A stretch of DNA of 64,000 nucleotides, taken from positions 1-64,000 of the forward strand of contig NW_026516766.1 of the NCBI RefSeq assembly GCF_025766255.1, written 5' to 3'. The notes below the pieces were generated by a model that had not been told where the DNA came from, did no database searches, and saw only the letters and a program-made list of their open reading frames with translations. Below are positions 33,179-46,329 of the stretch, piece by piece. The DNA comes from Zychaea mexicana (Eukaryota > Mucoromycota > Mucoromycetes > Mucorales > Lichtheimiaceae). Position 1 is the first letter of the stretch; every line of letters starts with the position of its first letter. The translations under genes and the position numbers were made by a program.

Positions 33179-34402
33179 TGTATATGCGAGTGGGGGCAAG
33201 GAGAAAGGTCAAATAAGAAAGTAAAGCGCAAAAATGAGAGGCCGCTTTCTTTGTGCGGTGGTGTAACATGGTGGGCACGGCGTTGGTGACTGGAGTGAGA
33301 AGACAAGGGCGTAGTACATTGACCGACGAGCACAGTGCAATATCTGTAAGGCCCATGGCATGGCTTTACTTTTACTTTCAGGTCTAGTATACCAAGTGTA
33401 GCAGTATGTGGCTAGCTTTTTTAGAGTTTCCTTCCGTTAGTTAAAAACGCTGTGCTGCTCAACATGAGGTAAGTATACATCTACGACAAAAATAATGAGC
33501 TTATTTTTTCTTGTGTTGCAGCACCTCAACTTGATCCTTGCAGGTGTGATGGATAAAGCGTTGATGTGTATACTTGCTCTTCATATGTCTAAAAAAAACG
33601 CTTTTGAGACTTTTTTGAGAGACGCCAGCAGTGTTTCAAAAGAGAAAGAGAGAAGAAGAAGAGAGCAGGATATGCTTGTCAAGCAAGGCCTTGCGCATTT
33701 ATAAACTCGCATGGATTGTTACCCCAAAGGAGATTTTCCAAGTAGCCCCGTAGGTATTATATCTTCCAACGTATTGGTGCATAGCGCACTGATATTACCG
33801 TCGACGCGGCGTGAATCCTTTTCAAATACAGAAATTACTTTATAGCAGACATCAACTACTATCGATCTAGGTCTACAAGAGATGGTAGCGCTAGACCAGA
33901 TAGTAAGCTTTTGAGATTTTACAGCCACTGAGCATATGCATGGTTGACCATAATATGACAGACAATTGAACCACTGCAACTCTGAAACCTTAACTATAGT
34001 AACTTTCTATCGTTCAGGAAATAGACGTAGTAATTCTCTACTTGTTCCTGCAAGTATCCAAGAAAACAAGCCCTGTCGCTTGTTTAGCAAAGATGATTGA
34101 TTTCATTTTACTTGAAACTTACTTGTTTACTGCGTTTCAATAGCTCTCATTATTGTGCCGTGATTGTGTTTTTGTCGCTACAGGATCCATAGGGTGAGTC
34201 AATGTGTTGCTCGAAGCGTAAACTGATGTCTGGGGATATCCAATTCCGATCAACCAAAATAAGCATAATCGAGGTTCAGATTATCCAATCGACATGCATT
34301 AAATCGTAAATGGTGGCTTATTGGTGAGCTTGGTAAGCGGGGCCTGTCCTTCCCAAAAGCGGTTCATATTATACACTACTAGCACCATTGAAACGCACAA
34401 AA
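33179..34402. other. Intergenic region, importin-13 (-) to NAA10 (+)
   Basis: 1.2 kb. Besides the tentative small frame at 33495-33704, a minus-strand frame at 33719-33979 and its flanks have coding-like composition but no recognised family and no clear splice plan. The rest is AT-rich promoter-like sequence. Confidence 0.4.
33495..33704 (+). CDS. Possible small membrane protein (unidentified)
   Basis: A 69-residue frame with one hydrophobic segment near the N-terminus (LFFLVLQHLNLILAG) and a basic helical tail (AFETFLRDASSV, KEKERRRREQDMLVKQGLA). The charge pattern resembles small single-pass organelle proteins. An upstream ATGAG|GTAAGT looks like a donor site, but joining it to the nearby acceptors gives early stops, so the start at 33495 or the internal Met at 33549 is used. 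No family was recognised; it may be spurious. Confidence 0.3.
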   Translation: MSLFFLVLQHLNLILAGVMDKALMCILALHMSKKNAFETFLRDASSVSKEKERRRREQDMLVKQGLAHL

Positions 34403-35365
34403 ATGAACATTCGTCAAGCAACGGTACACTACTCTTCTTTAGCAGGCTTACACAACTGGCTCTTTGGACTAACTCACGCACCACATTGTACTATGCTAGG
34501 TTGAGGATTTGTTGGAGATTCAAAACTGCAATCTCTTGGACCTTCCAGAGAACTACCAAATGAAGTATTGTAAGGTTTTTTTAAGTATAGTGTTATGGGT
34601 TCCTGAAAAGTTCTTTAGTTTTTGAAAACAAAACACTGACACTTGGCAATACGTGATATCTTGTATAGACTTGTACCACGCCCTTACCTGGCCACAACTG
34701 TCTTATATTGCTGAGGACAGTAATGGAAAGATCGTTGGTTACGTATTGGCAAAAATGTAAGGTCTTTTTCTTTCCTTTTCTACCATGGAGATATGGGTGT
34801 AGTAAAATAAATCTTGGAGAAACTGATAGTTGGAGCTGTTATGATAGGGAGGAGGAGCCTACGGACGTTCCTCACGGCCACATCACATCGTTATCGGTGA
34901 TGCGTTCGTACCGACGACTCGGTTTAGCACAGAAATTGATGACCCAATCAACGAAGCAGATGGTCGAAGCCTTTGATGCTCACTATGTCTCCTTACACGT
35001 ACGAAAAACCAACCGTGCTGCCATTGGTCTTTACCGTGACACATTGCAATTCGAGTATGTCATTTGTATTTTTCTTTTACAATGATATGTATATACATTG
35101 GTGAGGGATATGGCTGTGGGTGTCGGTGCAAGGATGTATGTGTGTCTGTGGTTGGAGAGAGTGATGAGATGCAAAAGATGTGGTCTGAAAGTAAAGAGAA
35201 CTAACATGGATAATCTGATAAAAAAAAAGGGTGCATGATATTGAAAAGAAGTATTATGCTGATGGCGAGGACGCGTATGCAATGCGGTTGACCATGAAGG
35301 AGGATAAAAAGCCAAAAGGAGCCAGCATTGTTGAACAAGTGAACACGACAGTGGCAGCCAACTGA
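34403..35365 (+). CDS. NAA10: N-alpha-acetyltransferase catalytic subunit NAA10/ARD1
   Basis: Five exons. Start MNIRQAT (34403), then [39 protein letters not shown] with [31 protein letters not shown], and the acetyl-CoA binding loop [11 protein letters not shown], followed by [17 protein letters not shown] and, in the last exon, [20 protein letters not shown]. The stop is TGA 35363-35365. This is the full GNAT fold of the NatA catalytic subunit, about 176 residues, with the short C-terminal tail seen in lower eukaryotes. NatA acetylates Ser/Ala/Thr/Gly N-termini at the ribosome together with NAA15. It converges with SUS1; 137 bp separate the stop codons. Confidence 0.95.
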
Positions 35366-35502
35366 GATTGATGGATGCTGTAAGGAAGTATATAGAATTT
35401 GCCACCACGACCACCACCTCTTCCTCCTTATCTCCCTTTCCAAAGTAATCGATGATGAAAACAACCGTCCTTCTCTTTCTCTCGTCGCCCCTTTTCTTTG
35501 TT

Positions 35503-36084
35503 TTAGTCGAACGCAGAGTCGAGATATTTCTTGATCTGCACAAGCAACTCCTTCTTGATGTTCTCGTTCACTGTACCTATGTAACAAAAATATATACAAA
35601 AAAAGCAAGAATATCCATTAATAACATGCAATGCATTATTACACACATGCTTTTTTTCTATATCTTATTTGTGTGTGTGCTTCTTACTGCGGCCATAGTC
35701 AGAAGCTTCCTTGGCTAGTTCATCCAACGTGACGTTTTCGAGTTTTCGCTGTCGAACGGTATCTACAAAACGCGCAAATACAAAAGAAATATGTGAGTAC
35801 CCACGCCCCAACCCAATTTCTTTTTTGTATAAAACGAAACTACACATACCACGACAGTGTGCATACAAGGTATCGTTCCACCCAGCTTCAGCTAATCGAG
35901 TGCGTAGAATACCCATCAATCTTGATTTGAGTAATAACAAGCAATAAAAACAAGACGGAATTCAGCAATCACGAGAATATTGAAAGAACAGCAGCACATA
36001 GGTTGTGAGTGCTTACCTTTCTTTTTCACCGGAATCAACAAAATGTCTGCTAAGGGCAAGTCGTAGTTTTTCGGAATCAGACAT
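35503..36084 (-). CDS. SUS1: SAGA/TREX-2 subunit SUS1 (ENY2)
   Basis: Four exons (36084-36017, 35920-35850, 35762-35688, 35576-35503) encode only 95 residues, the family size. Motifs: GEKERLMGILRTRLAEAGW, NDTLYAHCRDTVRQR, VTLDELAKEASDYGRST and VNENIKKELLVQIKKYL. It is a subunit of the SAGA histone H2B deubiquitinase module and of the TREX-2 mRNA export complex, tying transcription to export at nuclear pores. Three introns in fewer than 300 coding bases is dense. Yeast SUS1 is also known for its introns and regulated splicing, so splicing control is conceivable here. Confidence 0.94.
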
Positions 36085-37101
36085 TGTGTAAGGAGTAACG
36101 AAGTAGTTGGTAGAAAAAATCAGTATCTGGATAAGGCGGAGCCGATTGGCTAACACAAAGTGTTTCCATTTCCGACAAGCATGAAGGTTCAACAAGACAT
36201 CGCATGGATGCACAGTATCAATGATCAAGAGTGTTCTCGGCAAGAATGGTATATTGAGACACTTTTACATAGCAGAATACAGGCAATCAAGTCCGTACAG
36301 ATGAATTAGCATGAAGAGATGTGATATGAATCATGGTTCCCAACTTTGATACAAAGCTGTGTGAATCATGGGCATTATCAAAGTAGCGAACGATGCCTTT
36401 GACCTATCTGGTTTTTCACAAATACTTCATGAACGTCGCACCCAATTAATGCCAATCTGTTTTATGTGACTCAACTCGGCAATTTACGCATATTCAAAAG
36501 CATAGCTTTAACGGATTGGATGGTAGTTATGAGTCGATCCTCCGTCAACTCCTCGTGGACAAGTGATGGAATTTCTAACTTGACTATTGCCGTGCTAAAG
36601 ACGAAATCTTCGGTAAATCCATTGCTCGATGCCTTCAATAATGAGCATGTCTTTAAAACCTCATATAAAATGAAACCAAGATATAGTGCGTATAGTTCTT
36701 ATGTTTTTAAGGTGCAAGCAGTGAGCTCCAAGAAGCTCGATCTTGAAAATAAAAGGGTACGTTTCTCGTCAATCAAAACTCTGCGTCTCTTTTACTCTAC
36801 AAGGTGTTTTAATAAATAGCAAAAAGAGTTTTATAGACGTTTTCCAGCCGGGTTCTCATAATACATACCGCGTTCGCACTTCGAAGACCACACTAAGCTG
36901 TATTTAGTTACCGAAATAGCAACACACCAAAAATCGCAGGAACCGTTCCTTCAAACGGAAAAAGAAAACAGATCTGACATTCCTGGAACACATCAAATAA
37001 TCAGAATGATTGAACAAGTAACCGAACAACTTGCGTCTATACAACTTAAAGGTGAGCTCGCTAACATTGTTTAATCTTGAAAAAAAAGGTTGTCAAGAAA
37101 C
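36085..37101. other. Intergenic region with possible unassigned exons
   Basis: About 1 kb between divergent SUS1 and CCDC43. Plus-strand segments look coding: from ATG 36368 (MGIIKVANDAFDLSGFSQIL), around 36505-36560 (SFNGLDGSYESILRQLLVDK), and 36895-37055 (KLYLVTEIATHQKSQEPFLQ ... EQVTEQLASIQLK). No splice plan joining them kept one frame, and no family was recognised. They may be a small unidentified gene or a decayed one. Confidence 0.35.
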
Positions 37102-38017
37102 ATGGAGAAGAAAGCTGATCATGGCCGTTGCGTACATATAGATGAAGATGTAGCTGCGTATATTGCAGGCATTGTCCAAGACGATTCGATAGCTGACGAT
37201 GAAAAGCATGAAGTTATTGCCGAGTTTTTGGCTGCAACGACCGTAAGTATAATCTATAGATAAATATACTCTATTGTTTACATCGAAAAAGTCCCAATAG
37301 AATATTATTGTGTACTGATGGCTTGCAGGATGAAAATACGGATAAAGTGATTGAAAACATTCTCAATGAATGGAAAGAGCTACAGAGTAGCGAGGAAAAG
37401 AAACGCGCAGAAGAGAAAGCAAAGGCATTGGAAGAAATCCATGGTGAGACGACAATCTTAGTGCGATACCGACAAAAAAGAATGTGATTACTGACGAAAT
37501 AAGAGGAAACGATAAAAAAAGAACGCCAAAAGGCAAGACAGGAACAGTCAGCTAAAGAAATGGAAACCAATGCCGAGTTAAGACGAAGCAATCTGTCAAA
37601 ACAGATGAGCAAGGAAGAACGCGCTCAGCGTGAACGTTTAATGCAACAGTACGGATACGATTCGAATCAAGTGGTGCGAGAAACTGCAAACGGCGAAACG
37701 GAAATTGTGTACAAGGAGCGTGGCAGTGGTGGTGGAACAGGAGGTTCAGGTAAAAGAAGAAAGAAACATTATCATTAAAAAAATAAGGAGGGGGTAGACA
37801 AATAGAGTAACGCAATACTGCTACTACGTGCAGCAGATCCATTGATGACAAGCAACCGGAACGCGGATATCATTAAAGAACAAGATCAAAAGCGACGAGA
37901 GCAAATGAAAAAGCAATCCGATGCAGAGAAGGAAAGAAACAAAATGCTGCTGGAGAAGCAGCGGCAGAAGGAGGAAAAGGACAAACGTCGCACGGTGAAA
38001 AAGGAGAAAAGACGCAT

Positions 38018-38021
<4 letters not shown>
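37102..38021 (+). CDS. CCDC43-family coiled-coil protein
   Basis: Four exons (37102-37242, 37329-37443, 37504-37749, 37834-38021) give 690 nt, 229 residues. The N-terminal helical domain (VAAYIAGIVQDDSIADDEKH, EVIAEFLAATTDENTDKVIE, ILNEWKELQ) matches human CCDC43. The middle and C-terminal parts are charged coiled coil with the conserved NRNADIIKEQDQKRREQMKK and a basic Lys/Arg end (KDKRRTVKKEKRRM). The molecular role is poorly known. Two nearby features are notable: the third intron ends in CAGCAG, a tandem acceptor that would add or drop one Ala, and the TAG stop is the first unit of a (TAG)n microsatellite. It converges on the ligase gene with 65 bp between. Confidence 0.8.

Positions 38022-38060
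<39 letters not shown>
38019..38060 (+). repeat. (TAG)n microsatellite starting at a stop codon
   Basis: About 14 perfect TAG units. The first is the stop codon of the CCDC43 homologue, so the repeat is a run of in-frame stops. It fills most of the gap between two convergent genes. Confidence 0.95.
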
Positions 38061-38086
38061 GATTAGAGATAGAGTACAACAACAGC

Positions 38087-39667
38087 TTACACTGTACGCT
38101 TGCCTTCTTCATAAACGGCCTTGACGGTTGGAAACCGGAGGGATGTTTGTCCGCTTTCGCCCATCGATTCGGAAAAATAACGTACAGTGATGGGCTTTCC
38201 AATGATGAGTTCGGGATGTCTAAAATATCGGATGCGTTGCTGTAGTGTAAAGCCTGACCCAACGCTAACGAAATTGCCTTTGTGCTCAATCACGACGCTG
38301 GTCATGACCTCGGTATCTTGACCCGTAGTAGCCAGTCGCATGCGTCCCGTCTCGATGCTTTTTACAGTATATTCGTTGTCTTCCCATTCTTTGATCTTGA
38401 GCATGTTGCGACTAAAGCGGTTGTAATCCATTTGAGATATGTAAGTCGGATACGTCTCAAAAAGTGGGTGAAAGGTTGGATCCTGACAGTGTTATCTATA
38501 TTACCTTCGTTTTCCTTCATAACCAACGTTCTTTCGCAGGATAAGACCTTCCCATCCATTCTTTACAGCCTTGGATTTCAAAGCGGCCAGCTGCTTTGGA
38601 CTGTCGACCTTGATCTGCTCCACCATACGAAGATGCGGTTGTGGTGATTGGATAAACTGCGCTAATCGCTCCTGCCGTTCCTTGAATCGTGTCAGATCCT
38701 TGCCCTCGCGGAACCCTTGCACGCCCACCATATCAAACACCTCATAGACAGGGTTTTCCATAGGTTGTTGTAGTGTTCGTATCTGCCGTAAAGTTTTCAA
38801 AAAATCCTCCATGCTGCTGTCTTGATTGAATACGCAAATCTCACCGTCTAGAACAAATGGTGATGGCTGTCGTTGTTGTTGCTTATCATTATTATGATCA
38901 CTGTCTTCCAATAAACGACTCCGAATCGCGTCTCGTACTTTTTGGAGCGCATGGAAAACGCGCCCAGTACGCGAATAAAACGTGATGCAGTCTGGATCGC
39001 GTACATAGGCAATACACCGTACACCATCCAACTTGCGCGACGCGTACCATTCACTGTTACTTTCATCCGGCGTCGGTTTCCAATTTGCTGCTGTGCTCGC
39101 CAGAGCAACGCTTTTAAATTGTAGGTCGCCGCTATCGCTGCCGCTTTGCATATCGTTGTTTTGTTTCTGCAGTAGCCGTTGAATCGTTGTGACCGACATG
39201 CCCATTTTCAAATTACGATCCAGTATACGACAAAAGATCTGACGTTGTTCGTCGGTTTTGCAATATGTAGAGTAGAACGTCGCCGCAGCGTTCAAAGCTG
39301 CTTTGCCAGAAAGACGACGTGAAGAAAGCGCGTCCAAGAGTTCCTCTAAACTTGGCAATGTCGTCGTCGATTCTGATGTCGTAGCTGTTGCTGTTTGTAG
39401 TTGTTGTTGCTGTTTGATGTGAGCAAGTACAGTGCGTGAAGAAATGTAATGTCGCAGGTGTGGATCATAGATCCGTCGCAGAATGTCGTGGCATGCCGGG
39501 TATTCGAGTAGTCGCTCTGCCTTTTCAAGTGTACTTGATGTGCCATTTATTATAGTAGCGAGCTTATAGAGTTGATCCAACTCTAGTGTCGGCTTGCATT
39601 GTCGACTTGTGAAAAACCGCTTGGCAACGCTTCGACGGACACAGTGAAGGACAGAATAGGAATGCAT
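38087..39667 (-). CDS. ATP-dependent DNA ligase, T4-like, probably mitochondrial
   Basis: Two exons (39667-38505, 38411-38087) total 1488 nt, 495 residues. The leader MHSYSVLHCVRRSVAKRFFTSR is basic, hydroxylated and free of acids, as in mitochondrial presequences. The N-terminal domain (TLEKAERLLEY, RRIYDPHLRHYISS, LKMGMSVTTIQRLLQK) resembles the T4 phage-type ligase head. Nucleotidyltransferase motifs are complete: I KLDGVRC with the adenylated Lys, III FVLDGEICVF, IIIa VYEVFDMV, IV GWEGLILRK, V NMLKIK, followed by an OB fold (GSGFTLQQRIRYF, GKPITVRYF). It is much shorter than Cdc9/LIG1 and lacks the BRCT domains of LIG4. It seals nicks using ATP; a mitochondrial site is inferred from the leader. 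An upstream in-frame ATG at 39727 would bury the leader and is less likely. Confidence 0.88.
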
Positions 39668-40260
39668 GCTGGTCAAAAAAACACCATATTTCATGCTCCA
39701 CTCTATTTGGATTTTATATGTTGTCAAATGCTTATGGGTCCAAACAGCTGCTGAACGAAGCCAATTCGATAGCCATACTCCTCGTATTAAAACGAAGGTG
39801 AAGATACCGAGATGATTCTCATATCTAACTGTTTGTAGTCCCTTTTGAGAGTCATCGTATAAAAGTAAATAGGCTTTTCTATTTTGAGCACTTTTGTATG
39901 CGCTGACATAATGCTTCGTTGAAAAAAAGGGTAACGCGACATTTTATTTAGGGTGACGCAATTAGGGTCGAGCTTAAGCATCCTGCTGCTCCATTTGGAC
40001 ACTTGGAGTAGTGCATCTTGTGGTGTGCTTTAGCTGCTTTAAAGTATTGTCTTGCTCAAGACTTTGCCTGCAGATACGTGTAGAATATGTAAGTAAATGA
40101 ACTGATTATTATGATCTTGTATAATTCCAAGTCGACACTTTGCATCCAACATCATAAGTCGAAAAACAATAAGGTTTGTACCTTAAATTCTGGGTGAGTA
40201 TAATTGATACTACATACAAATAAGCTGTATCCCTATCTAAATGTACAACAACCGACAAGA
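39668..40260. other. Intergenic region, DNA ligase promoter and F-box gene 3' end
   Basis: About 590 bp between two minus-strand genes. No gene is supported. The frame at 39787-40002 has no family resemblance. Confidence 0.45.
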
Positions 40261-42164
40261 CTAGCTTGTCCATTGCTTTTCTTTTTGTTGAAGCCTATAC
40301 TCTTCATGTGTCATTGCTATAATATGTGTATAATAAAAGCTCCATTCCTTTGCCACACCATCCAGTTTTGCCAAAACCTCCTTGCATTGAACATCAATAT
40401 CGACCGGTTCTGACGACATGCTATAGAACGCGCTATAGTGGAAATAGAATCTGTTGATGCGCCATTCATTTTTCCTTCTGCTACAGATGGGAGCAGCAGC
40501 AATGAGTGTGTCCAGAAACACACTCAGATCGTTGACTGAGACGCTAAGATCGACGAGTGTCAATTCGTCAATCATTATCCTATATCTGCTGATAGCATCC
40601 AAAACTTGAGAGTTAACGGCATTGAAAGCGTATTTGAATTCAATGATACGTAGCGCGGGCAGTGCACGGCATGAGGAGCAAGAAGAAGGTGATGACATGG
40701 GATGACGAGTACAGCAGCTGGTGTTGTCATGGTTGCAATGTTGATTTTGTGCTATTGTCTTGAAAAAACAAAGCAACTGTTCTGTGGTCACGTTGAATCC
40801 ATAGTCGATAGTCAGTTCTTGCAATCGCTTCAAATTTGCAAGCGCAGAAAGCGTGTCGTTGTTCTCTTCTTGTGCGTTGAAACTGTCTTCAAAGTAGAGT
40901 GATTCCAAATTGGGTACAGAGTGAGTGAGAAAATTATTCACCATGGACATTGGCATGGATCTCCCGTCGTAGGTCTCGAATTGTAAGCTCAAATGCGTCA
41001 GTGAGGGATACACGTGCTGGGACAAACGTGACATTGCGGCACGGGCAAGTGACATGCCTGAAAGGTATACATATCGCAGTTTCTCATGTTGTTGCTCGGC
41101 AAAATGATACAGTAACGACTGTGTACTCTGAGAGCTTCCCGCCTGATCGTATAACAAAAGCTCTATGATTCCTTTATCCTTGTCATTTTGTTCGCGTCGT
41201 TCTCGGCCTCGTCGTAAAAGTCGTTGCTGTTGCTGCTGACGTTCGCTGCGTCGGTGTACTACGGTGGTGATGCCAAACATAGCACGACCATACAACTCGG
41301 TTAACGCGAGTGACGCCAGCTTTGGACAATAACGGCTCAGCATAGAAGCAAATGATTCGGCGGATATGCTTTCATCGAGATGGAATAAAGCCAAGTGTTT
41401 CAAGTTGGGTGCCACCTGAAGAAACGGTTCTGGATCCAACTTGTAGTTAAAAGTCGTAAGGGCCAGATCAACAAGATGTTTGTTGGGTTGCGATGGCAAT
41501 CGTGGCTTCCAATTTTTTATAAATGACGAAGAGGACGACGGTTGATACGCAAACGTGAAACTGGTGAGGTTTGGGCAATGCCGGAAAAACAGGTCGGGCG
41601 TGATGTTTTCTGTCGAATAAGCACCGTGGAAACCCGCCGGTGCAATCAAGAGACGTGTCAATGTATCACCACATGCGGTAAGTAATGGGGATATGTACTC
41701 CATCATCATATATCGTGTACATAGCTCAACTACATATATACATTTACATCCGTCCATATATAATGTAAGCATTGATCTATAATCTTTCTTAGCATTAGCA
41801 CGTTACCTTCTTCAATTGCGTTGCATTTTTTCTGATTTATCAAAAAGTCGACTACTCCAGGCCAATATTGTTTTGGTGTTCGATACGCATCATCAAATAC
41901 ATTGTATACCACCCGCTTGATGGATGATGGATCCATGTAGGATTGATACGGTAGCAGCTCAGGTACAATAACGTGTCCATCGTCTGTAGACAAAGTATGC
42001 CACATGTCTTGCCCATTGAGAATCATGGATCGCCATTCCTTGGATACCGCAGTACATTGCAAGCGTTCTCGAAATGTCAAAAAGTTGAAAACTGTCAGCT
42101 GGATTTCCGGCGGCAGTAAAGATAATAGGTTGAACCTTTTGTTCACTTTAGGGATGGCTGCCAT
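40261..42164 (-). CDS. F-box/LRR protein A
   Basis: Two exons (42164-41807, 41729-40261) give 1827 nt, 608 residues. The N-terminal F-box reads LLSLLPPEIQLTVFNFLTFR, ERLQCTAVSKEWRSMIL and DMWHTLS. The rest is irregular leucine-rich repeats of the RNI type: LTRLLIAPAGF, LFFRHCPNLTSFTFAY, DPEPFLQVAPNLKHLALFHL, SRYCPKLASLALTEL, YPSLTHLSLQFET, with a Gln/Arg-rich insertion (about 41195-41250). F-box proteins link Skp1 of SCF ubiquitin ligases to substrates; the substrate here is unknown. A clear paralogue with the same intron position lies at 60945-62750 on the same strand. Confidence 0.85.
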
Positions 42165-42390
42165 CTACAGATGGGAACTTTAGACGATCAAGCACAAAGC
42201 ACGGTTTCGTGTCACAAGTTGACTATTATGTAGACAAATCGTTTTGGTGACACATTCCTGGACAAATGTGATGCATTACAAAGTGTCAGGCACAGATATA
42301 TGCAAGCCATCCAATACCACACGATATATTAAAGCAGTGATACATTTTAATTATGTACAAAAATATTCGATCAATGTTGAATAACCTAGA

Positions 42391-46141
<3,751 letters not shown>

Positions 46142-46329
46142 TGTAGTTGTGGAAGAAGAAAAAAGAAAGGTTCAGTGGGCAAGTTCGTTTCCCCATCCGC
46201 GCGCGGCTATAAAAAAAGAACAGCGGGGCTTTTTGTGTGTGTGTGTATATATACACTTTAGATTTCTGCACGCTGTTGTTATTTACTATTTGATTATTTT
46301 TTTTTGGCTATTTCGCTCCAACGTCAAAA
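46142..46329. promoter_or_regulatory. Compact bidirectional promoter, U2SURP (-) and SLS1-like (+)
   Basis: Only 188 bp separate the two start codons. A GTGTGTGTGTATATATAC run at about 46236-46256 supplies a TATA-like element about 75 bp before the plus-strand ATG. Confidence 0.6.

Noticed and set aside
33719..33979. 86-residue minus-strand frame
   Set aside because: Composition is protein-like but there is no family match or convincing start; noted only in the intergenic entry.
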